NCBI GenBank assembly: GCA_008931825.1
Contig: QXVZ01002661.1
Location: 1 to 26,643, forward strand
Direction: 5' to 3'
Origin: Phallusia fumigata
Taxonomy: Eukaryota; Chordata; Ascidiacea; Phlebobranchia; Ascidiidae
DNA: 26,643 nucleotides
The position numbers and the translations under genes are program-made. Under the pieces are notes generated by a model. The model was not told where the DNA came from, searched no databases, and was given only the letters and a program-made list of their open reading frames with translations. How positions within the stretch are numbered: position 1 is the stretch's first letter; each line of letters opens with the position of its first letter. Positions 1 to 10,303 of this stretch are shown here, one piece after another.

Positions 1-544
1 GTTTTGATACATGTCGCTTATGTTCTGCCAGTTGTCAAAGGATTTTAATATTTACACAACCCACTGTAGCATGACCTGTACTCCTTTGACACACTTAGTG
101 CAGATTTTGGTTTAATGGTATTTTAGTATCATGTAAATATAGCCACTTTCAAAGTTTTGCTCCTTATTTTGATTTTCAGTGTATAACCTTTTTTTTGTTT
201 TGATTCAGTCAAAATTTGACTTTGACAGTGTCCAAGGTGTAGACATAATTTTACTGGTATTAATTACATGATGACGCATATTCATTTTTAAATCTGCCTC
301 GAAGCAGTCATGCTGTCCTGTGATATTGGTATACTTATATAAGCACATATATTGTTGCACCTTGCTGATTAAAGCTTGGAAAACCGGCTCTTTGTTAATA
401 TTTCACCTTTTGCATGTCTGGCAGAGGTCATTTTTTGCTGTGTTACAATCGAAAGTGTTCAATAGAATAGAGTTTCGAAAAAATATATTTTAACATAACT
501 TGATTTTATCAAAATTTTTAATCGAATGTTTCATTGGTTTCCAG
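1..544 (+). other. MRTF intron (3' part)
   Basis: AT-rich sequence with no convincing coding exon. It ends in a pyrimidine-rich acceptor (AG at 543-544) before the first MRTF exon of the window. I see no repeat or RNA gene in it. Confidence 0.6.
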
Positions 545-672
545 CAACAGGGCAAAACAACACGTTTGCTTCACCCCAATGAGATCGGCGATGACACTCC
601 ATATTCCCGATTGCTACAGCAACAACAACTTTACTTGCAGCTGCAAATTATGAACAAACAGTACAACCAAAG
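545..672 (+). CDS. MRTF: MRTF exon: glutamine-rich block
   Basis: Acceptor tttccag, donor AG|GTGTGT, begins in phase 0 and leaves two bases. It encodes a PYSRLLQQQQLYLQLQI-type segment that corresponds to the AYARLLQQQQLFLQLQI segment of vertebrate myocardin; this is the strongest single family marker. Glutamine-rich blocks here precede the SAP domain in the family. Confidence 0.93.
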
Positions 673-3600
673 GTGTGTACGTGTTGTTGTATCCTAAAAG
701 CCTTTAACAAAACAAAAACAGGCGTGTCTTCAAACGTAATCCTAGGTTTTTTATCATTTTACTACAATTTTGTTACTGTAGTGTTTTAAATTTTGTCAAT
801 TCTCTGCTCTGTCAAAGAATACCCATGCTTATGTTTCTTACATTTTTTCAATACTGCTGAACCAACAGAAGAATAGAATGCAATTCCTTACTCTAAATAT
901 TATGATTTTTTGCATTATACCTTTATAGTGGAGAAATCCCTAAACGTTAGGCCAAAAATTTAATCAAGGAATTGATTTTATCGGCAGGTCGGGAGACACA
1001 TCCCAACAGACTGGTAGCTTCTCACAGAAGGTATGTGATTATTTTGCTTTGCCTAATGGTACTAGCTGTAATATTGTACAAGACTTTTTTCATGTGAGTA
1101 AATAAGCAAAAATACATGTTTTGTGAGTTCTGCCTAATATGTAACATGTTTTTGATAATATTTCAACCTTAAACTACATTTTTGTGAAACTTTCTGTAAT
1201 ATTCCTATTGCGCTTTCACTGTACATTGCTTCATACCATTCACCAATGAAGCAAATTTGACCTGTTGCAAATTTAAAAAGCTTTTCAAATGTTTACTGGC
1301 ATTATTTTAAATAAACCTAAATCCCATAAAAAGCAACCCAAGTTTGGAAGTTACTAAGTTTGTTCTGTCAACCTGTTCACAAAGCTTTACGTCTAAAATT
1401 TGTTTGGCTGCCCCGAAGACTGCCTCTATTTTCAAATATGGTCTAAATCTATTGTGCATTGGATTGAAAACAGATCATTTTGTCTCACTGTAGCTCTCAA
1501 TCCTATTCAAATCACAATCATTTAAACTTTTGAACTTAGTAGTTTTGCAGACGGGGGATTAACTTAGCACCGTAAAGTCTTTGTTATACGATCTGCTGCT
1601 CACGTAGAAGATTGTTTTGTGCTAACTCAATTAGACCAGGACCTGAGCCAACACCACGGCCAATTATGTTAACCACAAAACCTTGCAAATTAAGCCAAGA
1701 GGATTTCGTAGTGTACGTTTTCTAAAACCGATTTTGTGTAATATACCACGCTTGAGATGATTTTAGGTTTAATATTTTTTTGTGAGAATTTTAAAAAATG
1801 GCTTCAGGCAATGATTTTAACTGCACCACCAAGTATAAAAAATACTTTTATAATGTTGTTTTTAATTGTAAGGGTATGGTATTATTTGTAAAAGTACAGT
1901 TTTCCCTAGGAATGAATTAAGCTTTTGTTTAGTGTGTTTGTATTTTGAAGTGTAATTTCTTTTAAGCTCAATAAAGTCCATTCCATTACTTCCTTACTTA
2001 GTCTTGACTACAAAAACTCACTTTATAGCATATTTGTTTTTATGTCTTGTACACATTACTTACGGCTGCAAAGCTATCCCATCATCAACAAGCACAACCT
2101 TAGCAGATGGCTGTGGTTTTAAAACCTATAACGTGATCATATTTATCCCAGCTGCTACTTCACAGTTCAACATTTTTTTCACAACAGGGAATCGGTCCGC
2201 CACCACCCCCTCCGATATCGCAATTGATGAAATCCGATAAACCGCGGTCCAGCACAGCACTCACGCTAAGTAAACTTGAGGAAATGAAAGTGTCGGAACT
2301 AAAAGAAGAACTAAAGTTTCGGCGGCTTAAGGTGAACTGTTGTGTTAAAATAATAATTTTTAGAGTCAAAAATATGCAGGGCCTCAACCAGCTTTTAACA
2401 TTTAACATTTTCACATCTGCTCTCTTTAAACAGTTGCCCTCTTTCCATAGTCGCAGAAATATATAACTTGCTTGCTGTATGAGATAGAAAAAAAAACAGT
2501 GTTGATATACTTACACTTATATTCATGTTTGCAGCTTTTTCTTGGATAAACAACCCCTTTCACTTTGTCAAACATATTGAAGTTTTTGTGTATTGGCATG
2601 TATAAAACTACACAGCAAACTTGTCTTAATTTTCAACTCACATTTTTCCTTTTTGCAGGTTACTGGCACTAAGGAAGTATTGGTTGAAAGGCTGAAACCA
2701 TTCTGTGTGGACAGTGAAAATCCCTTGTAAGTAAAAATGCTTTACACTGACAAATTTACATGTAGATATGTCATGCACGAAAAACAACAAAATGTTGTAA
2801 ACTTTGGTATGTGTAAATGTACATCACATTTTTCCAAAAAAAAGGTACTAGCCAATACATGGGCATACTCATTTCCTATGTTATAACGAATACTGTTAGT
2901 AATGGCTTGTAGCTTTCTGTGAAGATTGCAATACTTTTAACATTGTTAAACAAAATTACCAAAAGTCTTACCTACTTACGTCTTGTTAAAAGTGCAGGTG
3001 GTTCAACTAACAGAATAAACTAAATAATGGAAGAATAACTACTCTTAACTTGACAATTATTGTTGCAGTCTCGCTGACCTTCAGCTTGGCGATGATAATT
3101 CATCATCGGGGGCCTATGTAACTGCGGGGAGTCCAACAACCATGAACGATGTAAGTTGACAATGTGGAATAATTTTAGATAGAAGTAGGTTGTTGTTTCA
3201 TGGTCATATTGTAAACAAGGGGTGGGGAAATATTTTTTCCATGGGGCCATATCAGAAACATAAAATGTTGTTAGGGACCTGGCTAAATAGTTTTACTCAA
3301 TTCTTCGTAATATTAATTGCTCTTCTTATAAAAAGCATTAAATAGCATTGTTTTGACATGTTGGTCAGACTATATGTCATAACCAAGCAATGAAAAAGTG
3401 ATGTTGCCCTACAAAAATGTCATTTTTTTCAGTTTGATAAATTTTTGCAACATTCCTAGGATTGCTATTTGAATTTGTAAACTGTGTGTTTGACCAAAAT
3501 TGTGTGGTGTGATGTTGCGACACACCAGAGGCAAATGTGTTTGACCAAAATTGTGTGGTGTGATGTTGCGACACACCAGAGGCAAATGCTCACACCATAG

Positions 3601-6600
3601 TTCTTAAACTTTTTATCCTCCAGAAAGAAATTGTTGTTCTCATGTTTAAATAACAAACAATTTTGTTTGGTTGTTATAAATGTAATGTAGTATCTATCTA
3701 CCTGGGCCTTAGCAAGAACAGTCATTTTGGTTTCACTGAAATTGAAAACAAGGCATTTTGAACAAAAAAAAACTGACCAACTGTTTCATTTCAACAGGTC
3801 ACCTTCCAAGCTGTGGCTCAGGAAAACCACTCCATGCAACCCATTATCACCCAGGGACTTACCCTCAGCCCCAACAACACCGACCAAGTGGGGTCCAATG
3901 ATGCAGGTCCCAGTACAGCTTTCACCATCGACCCCAACACAGTTTTCACCCATCGTGTGGCACGGATGCCGATTCCGGAACAACATAAGATTGTGTTGAA
4001 GCAGGAGAAGTTCACGATGCCGACCTGGCATTCAAATGTACAAGATGCAAGGTTAGAATTTTCAAGGCAATTTTTTTCGTGCCTTTAATACGTTTATCAT
4101 TTAGCAAGAGGTCACCCAATTTATTTTAAAACAATAACCCAAGTTTACTCCCAAAAATTATATTTTTGTGCTCAATTATAATGAGCAACTGTAGACCTTA
4201 AGAACATGTATTTGTCACAAAAAACAAGATCCGTAGTTTTAATGATTTAAAAAAGCAGCCAACAACTCCCGGAAATTGTAACTGATCTCACTTGGTTTGT
4301 GGCCCATAGTTTTGGCGTAGGCTGCAGCTAAACCTAACTGTGATTTAAGCAGCAAAAGTGATTAAAAAAATGAATGAACTTGGTGATAAAAATGTATCTC
4401 AGAAAGTGGTTAGTGTCACCCCCCCAAAAAAAAGTTAAAAAGTATGTCAGTGAAACTGGAACAAACGTTGCAGCTTGATGACCGGGCTTTTACGAGCGAG
4501 TGTAACTGATTTGTCACAGGATGCGTTACCTTACTGATTGAGACAGAGTTTCAAACCCAGCAAAGAACCGAAGCGTGAAGCACCTTAAGTGAAATGTGGC
4601 GAAGTTCACTGTAAGATTTTGCTTTTGCAGGGTCGTAACCATGGTAACGTCCCACGCGCCGACCAACTTCAGCTTCCCGGAGGCGGTGGACGTCAACAAG
4701 GATCAACTCCTCGAGAAACAGCAGAAGGAGATAAACGATCTTCGCCGCATGGTGGAGCTGCATCGATCGCAACTCATAAAACTGCAGGAACACCAACCCC
4801 CGGTAAGTATCTGATTTTGCTCTGTGCTCCGGATCCATTGTTTTGAAGTGTAACTGTAACCTAACAAACGGAAATANACTCATAAATAAGCAAGTAACAT
4901 TGCGTCACGTTTTTGCCGGTGACGTCGTTATGTGACGTTGCCTCTTTTTGACAAGTATTACAAGTAACGTGCAGTAAAATGCCTGTGCCACTGTAATTGC
5001 CCAGCAGCGATTGAATGAAGGTGTGTAAAATGTAGTTTCCGAGTTAGACCAATTAAGTTAACACTTTTCATGCCCTAAAAACGAGTACTTGGCGAAATCC
5101 TCTCCGTCATAGATGACGTCATAAAAACGGCACCCAACTTTTCCTGCTTTTTTCAATCCCTGAAATTGTCTATGCAGTCGCAAAGCTTAGTGCATGCCTT
5201 TAAGTGATTTTCCTTATTTTTTTCCAGCAACCCATCCACTGCCAGACAGACTTCCAACTCTTCCCAACCCTACAACAGTCCTCCTAACTACGACCAAGCG
5301 TATGAGGTGAGAACGCATATCCAATAGTTTGTAGAACTAGAAATTTAAGTCGTTGAAGCAACACATAATTAAGAGTAAAAATAGCTTGGAGTTTGGGATT
5401 CGAATCCGCTACCTGGGGTTCATTTATTATTCCACCGATTATTAGAATACTTTTGTCGAAACGTCTGTAGCACGATGATCACGTTTTACGCTGGTTTGTT
5501 GTCAGTTTTGTTCGTAGTGAAGCTGCTATGTAAGTTCGTGACTTCTGTACCTCCGGGTAAATAGCGTTGCCAACTGGAACGGTCATTTAAAACGGGGCTT
5601 GGTGCTCGTCCAAAACCTGACAGACATGGCATGGTAATGTGCCAAGGTTCAAATAAGTTTAAGTTGCAAAGCGAAAATTTGCAAACGCTTTCTTCATGTA
5701 ATTGGCCAATTTCGTGGCACAAGCGGGCATTTATCATTTGTGACGTCATATGTATATGTGTGACGTCATAAGAAGCCGAGCATGTGACGTCAAGAACATT
5801 TTAGTGCAAACGTTTCAAATTTTTTTTTGCACTGATGATGACAACAGCGATTGTCGAAACGTTTGCAGTAAAATGTATTTAATATATACAAGTTCTCTGG
5901 CAGTTATGTTTTTAATTATTTGTAACCCTTCACAAATCACACTGTAAAACGGGTCACTGCGCACACGTCCACAGGTGCGCGTGGCACTCCCATTGTGACG
6001 TCACAACCTTGTATTTGTCCACGTGACAAGCGGTGAAACGATTCTGACAAACGTCGGCTGTTTTTCAGATGCTGAGTGACGGCGATTCGAGGAGTCAGCA
6101 CCAGCATGAAAACGTGAACAGACAGATGGACGATCTGCTCGAATTGTTGGCCGACAATGGAGGTATTGACTGCACATTGAATATGAATGTTGCAACGAAA
6201 TTTATTATGGGTCCCCTTTAACAAAGAGGACACATATTGCTTTATTGCTTTTGACGTGAGTTTGTTCCCACGTTTGGTCAAGAAAGAGTCGTTTAAATTT
6301 CTTCAAATTTTTTCACATGGTAGATGGTGGTCTGCACTGACAACGTTTTACCCCTGTTCACCCACAAGCCCCTAAATCTTGAATTTTTAAGGTTTTTGTT
6401 GTTTTCAGTATTTGTGGGTTGTTGTGCAGGCTTATACAGATTTCACGTTACCCTGGAAATAACTTGTGTTTATTCACTGCCATAGAAAGATCATACTCTA
6501 CTTTCCTTCACATTACTTATTGCGCGGAAAAAATGATTTGACTCAAAAATCATAGCTTTAAATCACACTAAGTTTGTACTTTTTGAGGCGATTACTAATG

Positions 6601-7675
6601 TGTGGAAATTAACCTATACCGTATGTTTCGCAATACTTTGACACGTTTTTAAATATCTGCTCCTTTAAAATCTGTAATTTAAAATCATCGTTTTGTTACA
6701 ACAGAGCTTCCCTCCACCCCCGTGGTCACCCGACAGCGTCTTAACGATCACTCATCCTACCAAGGTCTCAACGAGCCCACCATGCGTCATCCGCATCACC
6801 ATGGCTACGCCCATCAACAGCAGCAGCACTCGCAGTTGCCTAGCAACGAGTACGGCAGCGTCATCGCCCAAGAGCGAGCCCAGCTGCAACAAGAGATCGC
6901 TCAACAACAGCACAAGAGTTATTCTCATCGGAGATCCCGGGATTTCGCATCCCCGGATGTTGCAAAGATGCTGGTGGAGACGGCTGGCGATGCTCTGATG
7001 GACACCTCCAGCTTCCCGCCCGTCATCAACTCGGCGATGAACGATCGCTGCGTGGACCAGCCCGTTAACTACTCGCGAGCCAGTGCTAGGAACAGCGTCG
7101 ACTCCGGGATAATTTACTCCAATTCTCATTACTCCCCTATGGATACCAACCTTGACGGCTCAAGCAAAGACCTTTTCACCGATCTCCGTCTGTCGTCGTC
7201 GTCTTTGGACAGCGGTGAACCCACACTTAACACGGTCAGCTTGTCCCCGGCCACCCCGCCGCGCCCCAAACCCTACTTACAGTCGACTTTTCGACCCCAC
7301 CCGTCCCCCAGGTCGGCCCACAACCACCTTGTGAAGTCGGCTTCGCAGGAACTTCTCTCCACAAGCGACAACTCGACGACGGGGAACCACCAGATGGACA
7401 ACAAACTCGGCTGGTTGGACTTGACCTTGGGGTCAGCCGTTGGGGGCCCACCGTCCCCTGGGGGTCCGTTTGGGAACATGAACTTCGACGAGGGACACCC
7501 CCAGCACACCCGCTACCACCCCGCGATGTCCTACAACGCTTTCAATGAGAACGAAGGCATTCTGGGCGTTAGCGGTTCCACTGGGGCCCTAAACATGAAC
7601 CCAGTCCTTGGTGGGACGGGGGTGGAACAGTGGGACCCATGGGACGGGCTCCTGGAATCCAATTTTAACACTTAG
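545..7675 (+). CDS. MRTF: Myocardin-related transcription factor, 3' ten exons (N-terminus outside window)
   Basis: Exons 545-672, 988-1030, 2188-2331, 2659-2726, 3069-3150, 3798-4051, 4631-4802, 5250-5306, 6069-6162 and 6705-7675 join in frame, each intron GT-AG, to 670 residues and a TAG stop. Order of parts (numbered from the first residue in the window): Gln-rich block with RLLQQQQLYLQLQI (about 22-35), SAP domain (about 87-120), leucine zipper (about 264-291), QMDDLLELL motif near the 347/348 junction, WLDLT at 584-588. This order and the first motif match vertebrate myocardin/MRTF-A/B, where SAP and zipper regions serve DNA binding and dimerisation and the C-terminus activates transcription. 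In known members the protein is an SRF coactivator held in the cytoplasm by G-actin through RPEL motifs; those motifs and the basic region should lie in exons left of position 1. The 5250 start is the only uncertain joint. Confidence 0.93.
988..1030 (+). CDS. MRTF: MRTF small exon between Q-rich block and SAP exon
   Basis: 43-nt exon with acceptor tcggcag and donor AAG|GTATGT. It completes an Arg codon from the previous exon and adds SGDTSQQTGSFSQK, a polar linker. Phase in and out agree with both neighbours. Confidence 0.85.
1031..2187 (+). other. MRTF intron, 1.16 kb
   Basis: Bounded by GTATGT and ttcacaacag. I found no repeat, RNA gene or coding exon inside it. Confidence 0.75.
2188..2331 (+). 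CDS. MRTF: MRTF exon: proline run and first helix of SAP domain
   Basis: 144 nt, phase 0 to 0, acceptor ttcacaacag and donor AAG|GTGAAC. It encodes a run of six prolines and then LEEMKVSELKEELKFRRLK, the first half of a SAP motif (compare DDLKVSELRQQLRIRGLPV in myocardin). The usual small Gly in the SAP turn is Arg-Leu-Lys here. Confidence 0.92.
2659..2726 (+). CDS. MRTF: MRTF exon: second half of SAP domain
   Basis: 68 nt, acceptor ctttttgcag, donor TT|GTAAGT. VTGTKEVLVERLKPF continues the SAP fold exactly where vertebrate myocardin has VSGTKTALMDRLRPF. The GTK turn and hydrophobic helix positions are kept. The intron splits the SAP domain between its helices. Confidence 0.93.
3069..3150 (+). 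CDS. MRTF: MRTF exon after the SAP domain
   Basis: 82 nt, acceptor ttgttgcag, donor GAT|GTAAGT. It completes a Phe codon and encodes an acidic then Ser/Gly/Thr-rich linker. No family motif is visible; it is assigned by phase and splice sites. Confidence 0.82.
3217..3363. repeat. Dispersed repeat, possibly non-autonomous hAT-like element (copy A)
   Basis: Begins aaggggtggggaaa and ends near gcattgttttgacatgttgg. It is similar over its whole length to 14854-15002 and 16761-16906, e.g. aatagcattgttttgaca shared at the right end. The ggggtggggaaa start resembles CAGGGGTGGGGAAA-type ends of hAT elements. No transposase and no clear target duplication are visible, so the class is a guess. Confidence 0.55.
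3486..3587. repeat. Two exact tandem copies of a 51-bp unit
   Basis: Units 3486-3536 and 3537-3587 are identical. Each contains the inverted pair tggtgtg / cacacca separated by nine bases, so each could form a small hairpin. It lies in an MRTF intron; perfect identity indicates a recent duplication. Confidence 0.9.
3798..4051 (+). CDS. MRTF: MRTF exon: polar linker
   Basis: 254 nt, acceptor tttcaacag, donor AAG|GTTAGA. It encodes about 84 residues rich in Asn, Thr, Pro and Gln, with no recognisable domain. The two leftover bases are completed to Arg by the next exon. Confidence 0.85.
4052..4630 (+). other. MRTF intron, 0.58 kb
   Basis: Bounded by GTTAGA and gcttttgcag. Nothing but a C-run/A-run near 4420-4435 stands out. 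Confidence 0.7.
4631..4802 (+). CDS. MRTF: MRTF exon: leucine zipper
   Basis: 172 nt, acceptor gcttttgcag, donor CCG|GTAAGT, ends in phase 0. It encodes KDQLLEKQQKEINDLRRMVE and onward to HRSQLIKLQEH. Heptad positions carry Leu, Ile, Val, Leu (267, 274, 281, 288 in the window numbering), a short coiled coil. In the family the zipper supports homo- and heterodimerisation. Confidence 0.92.
4803..5249 (+). other. MRTF intron with a contig join and a CRE palindrome
   Basis: Contains the single ambiguous base at 4877, for which I see no repeated flanks, and TGACGTCA at 5114-5121 plus related half-sites near 4900-4935. Confidence 0.7.
5114..5121. promoter_or_regulatory. CRE-type palindrome TGACGTCA
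   Basis: Exact CREB/ATF consensus octamer in an MRTF intron. Binding is not shown by sequence; its interest comes from the number of such sites in this window. Confidence 0.4.
5250..5306 (+). CDS. MRTF: MRTF small Ser/Asn/Pro-rich exon (start uncertain)
   Basis: The exon ends at a clear donor, GAG|GTGAGA, and its frame reads TSNSSQPYNSPPNYDQAYE into the next exon. The stronger-looking acceptor (AG at 5226-5227) would give a frame with a TAA stop after joining to the phase-0 zipper exon. The acceptor gccagacag (AG 5248-5249) keeps the frame, so I place the start at 5250. An unseen small exon is the alternative. Confidence 0.65.
5741..5792. promoter_or_regulatory. Cluster of three TGACGTCA palindromes
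   Basis: Exact octamers at 5741-5748, 5761-5768 and 5785-5792, each preceded by tg or gtg, spaced 20 and 24 bases. This could be a CREB/ATF-bound intronic element or a small satellite-like run. Confidence 0.5.
5996..6003. promoter_or_regulatory. CRE-type palindrome TGACGTCA
   Basis: Exact octamer in the same MRTF intron, about 70 bases before the exon at 6069. Confidence 0.4.
6069..6162 (+). CDS. MRTF: MRTF exon: acidic/leucine motif
   Basis: 94 nt, acceptor gtttttcag, donor GAG|GTATTG, leaves one base. It encodes QMDDLLELLADNG, which joins to ELPSTP of the last exon; vertebrate members have QMDELLDVLIESGEMPAD at this place. This is a conserved short motif at the start of the activation region. 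Confidence 0.9.
6163..6704 (+). other. MRTF last intron
   Basis: Bounded by GTATTG and tgttacaacag. I see no other feature in it. Confidence 0.8.
6705..7675 (+). CDS. MRTF: MRTF last coding exon: transactivation region and stop
   Basis: Acceptor tgttacaacag; codes for 323 residues to TAG at 7673-7675. Composition is His/Gln-rich, then Ser/Pro-rich, with GWLDLTLG (584-588 for WLDLT) matching the EWLDLTPP of myocardin, and an aromatic-acidic end WDPWDGLLESNF. GC content is clearly higher than in the flanking introns. Confidence 0.93.
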
Positions 7676-7792
7676 TGCCTTCTGTTGTCTGTATTCCCTG
7701 CACTAAACATCGCATCAAGTTTCAGTTTCTTTTTCCGATCCGTGTGCGCATTTACGCTTTCGAATTCTTTTTTGTATATCCTGACCAGTATG

Positions 7793-7824
7793 TGACGTCA
7801 CACTGCATGCTCGTGATGACGTCA
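7793..7824. promoter_or_regulatory. Two TGACGTCA palindromes in the MRTF 3' UTR
   Basis: Exact octamers at 7793-7800 and 7817-7824, spaced 24 bases; a one-base variant TGACGTCG lies at 7915-7922. The 24-base spacing also occurs in the intronic cluster at 5761/5785. Confidence 0.45.
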
Positions 7825-7953
7825 CGGGCCCCCCGTGCGGTCCGCAGTTCCTTAATAAGCATTCATTGTTGTGTCGCGGCTTTTTTTGCGTTACGCGCGC
7901 GGCTTTGGAAAACGTGACGTCGTCGCCATGCCGACACCTATCAAGTGACGGTG

Positions 7954-7971
7954 ACGTATGCATGACGTCAC
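7954..7971. promoter_or_regulatory. 18-bp motif acgtATGCATgacgtcac
   Basis: Contains an ATGCAT palindrome next to TGACGTCA. The identical 18 bases recur at 23248-23265, 15 kb away and beyond both minus-strand genes. Confidence 0.45.
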
Positions 7972-8512
7972 CACCTGGCTACTAACCTACCCCGTCTCGT
8001 CGCAGCGTGTATATATGCAATTCGCACTAATAACGATTTACTTGTGTGGCGCGCGCCTTTCGATTGTTCGGAAACGGCAAATCATTGTTCCATGAGATTT
8101 TGGCACGAAGCCAGCTTGCCCAAAGCGAGTTTGTTGAAGCGACTTAGGGAAACGATTTGGTAATTTCGGATTTATTTCTGGATGTCCCCAATGCCCAGAC
8201 CCACTTTTTGGATTTTTTCGAAACTTTTTTGTTCTTAATGTTGGTGATTTTTATTTTCCTATTTTTTCTGCGAAAAAGTGATTTCACAATTTTTATTTTT
8301 CGATCCCGGTCGTGCACCGAACCCAGTATTTTCGCGTTTTAAAGTTTTTGCGTTTTTAGGCAACCTAATCAAGTATCTAACCTGAAAGAACGTGGAAAAA
8401 GTCACGTAGTAAAACCAATTATAATTTGGTAGTAACAATTTGAAGGAATTTCGAAAAACAAATGTTGTCAATGCATTTAAAGAAAGAAATTGATTTTCAA
8501 CTAACGTTTAAC

Positions 8513-8518
8513 AATAAA
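8513..8518 (+). terminator. Candidate polyadenylation signal AATAAA for MRTF
   Basis: Canonical hexamer about 840 bases after the stop codon, within AT-rich sequence. No transcript evidence is available here. Confidence 0.4.
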
Positions 8519-8540
8519 CTCTCTGCCGTTTAGTACACAT

Positions 8541-10067
8541 TAGAATTTCTTGATCCGTTAAATCTATTTGCACTTTGCCTAAAAGATTTTCACCGCTAAG
8601 CACTTAATAATCCGTAGCCGTAGAGCATTTTCTCTCTCTTAACCTTGTCCCTTTATCGAAAACGCCGATGAACCGGAAAAATTATTGACAAATATTGTTT
8701 TTGTCAAACGTTTTGTTTCAGTTAAATAATTTCCAATTTAACTTCTGCACAAAACCTAATCGGAATATTGACCCAAACTCCATGGATTAGGCCAAATTTG
8801 TTACCCCGCATAAACTTTCTTGTAACTTCTTTGTTATTTTGCAGTGGTTAACAATTAAGCAACTGCTCATAGATACACAATGCTATTTGTTTTTGTGGGT
8901 CTATGTTTTGGTTGAGCTCCTTAATCAGTTAATGTGTAAGTATCGTTCTGACGTAAGTTTTGTGCATCAATTAGTCGAGTTATACAAGTTCCAAGTATTA
9001 CTAGTACCCCTCTGTAAAATGGTTAAGCCCCCACTGTTACATCGTTTGAATTGGACCCATTTTCCACTTTAAATGATTGTATTTTGCGAAAGGACATCAA
9101 TCCAGTTTGTCACATTAAACCGCTTGTATTTTTAGGGCGTTTTTTTGTGGCAAAACGTGTTTTTTGGGAAAATTAGACGTTGTGTATTTTCGGTTGGCAA
9201 AAAAATCGGTGTTTTTACCTGAAATGTGCATCACAACAATGTTGGAACACGCGATCATACGAACACCACTGCCCCTAGCTGCTTTGTCTTTGCGTCTCCT
9301 GATATCCATATGACTTGCGTTTTCCTTTTTTTGCATTAAAATTCATTTTTTCCTTTTCCTGTTTACTCGTAAATTTCCGCTTTGCTGCGCATGGCTGCAC
9401 ACGCCACGGTTGAGTGATTTCTCCGTTGAGCGGAGTACGATGCCTCTTTCACATTCTCCCGACCTTTCAATTTTGCCACGGTAATGTCGCCAAGTAGTGC
9501 CATGCTCCCCCCGGTGTCTAAAACCCTCAAAACCCCCCGGATGTGACATAAAACATGTGTTATTGACGTCATTATGAAATTTTCCGTTCGTCGCTGGTGG
9601 CTTGATAATTTCTGTGCGATAAAATTGGCGGGAAAATCGTTGCCATGGCAATGCTTTGGGTTGCGCGTTTTGTGTAAGCTTGTGAAGATTTCAAGTGATG
9701 ACGTTTCTTGGTATTTTTCGAATGTATGACGTGTTTCCCGTTCGCCAGGCGCGTTGGTTGCGTGACAATAGTGCCTTTTGTAACGTTGAATACACCTTAA
9801 GTTTCTAGTTCTAAGTTTTTTAAGTAGTTTCAGTAAAGATGTCTGTAGAAGCAGAAACATTTTTCCCTTGTTCGAGACAGATTTAAGATTAGGGGCTGTG
9901 GTTCAACAAAGTAAGTCTCACTGTCTAAGAGCAATGCTACTAATTTTTATCCCAAAGCAAGACCAACGAATGAGGGATTGAAATCAAATAACGGCGCATG
10001 AACAAGACAGTTTTTGCTGCTTTCTGTAAACGAAGATCTTTCATGCCTAATATATCACCATGAACAT
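8541..10067. other. Convergent intergenic region
   Basis: Separates the MRTF 3' end from the 3' end of the minus-strand gene. It holds one TGACGTCA at 9564-9571. A 165-codon open frame on the minus strand (9363-9860) has no splice or family support and I do not call it a gene. Confidence 0.6.
9564..9571. promoter_or_regulatory. CRE-type palindrome TGACGTCA
   Basis: Exact octamer in the convergent intergenic region. Confidence 0.35.
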
Positions 10068-10073
10068 TTTATT
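10068..10073 (-). terminator. Candidate polyadenylation signal for the 10533-12081 gene
   Basis: TTTATT on the + strand reads AATAAA on the minus strand, about 460 bases after the TAA stop (about 300 when the duplicated contig overlap is removed). Confidence 0.3.
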
Positions 10074-10303
10074 GGCGCGACGAAAAGAAATAAATTGACA
10101 GGAATTGGATCCAAATACAAAATCGGCTTTTCACAGTAAAAAGTCATTTGGTCACTGCGAGGCAGCAAAGAGGCAGAAATTAAATATAAAGGACGAAAGA
10201 GCAAAGGCAAAAACGAACGTTTACGGTTAATTTTTGCATAGAGGACAATTCAAACCAGTCCCCAACAGAAAAAATAAACTCGGAAAAATACCAAACTGTG
10301 ACA

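Larger units (their letters stand above)
3151..3797 (+). other. MRTF intron containing a dispersed repeat and a 51-bp tandem duplication
   Basis: Bounded by GTAAGT and tttcaacag. It holds an old hAT-like repeat copy (3217-3363) and two exact 51-bp units (3486-3587), each listed separately. Confidence 0.8.
5307..6068 (+). other. MRTF intron with four CRE palindromes
   Basis: Bounded by GTGAGA and gtttttcag. It holds TGACGTCA at 5741, 5761, 5785 and 5996 and no coding exon that I can support. Confidence 0.7.
7676..8540 (+). other. MRTF: MRTF 3' UTR (probable extent)
   Basis: Follows the TAG stop. The first AATAAA hexamer I found downstream is at 8513-8518, suggesting cleavage shortly after. 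The first 300 bases hold several CRE palindromes and higher GC; the rest is AT-rich. The end is inferred only from the hexamer. Confidence 0.5.

Noticed and set aside
5380..5440. ggattcgaatcc, resembling a tRNA B box (tRNA or tRNA-derived SINE)
   Set aside because: No A box, no cloverleaf and no acceptor stem at the right distances.
9363..9860. 165-codon open frame on the minus strand in the convergent intergenic region
   Set aside because: No splice context, family motif or second-haplotype support; composition is like chance translation of AT/CG mixed sequence.
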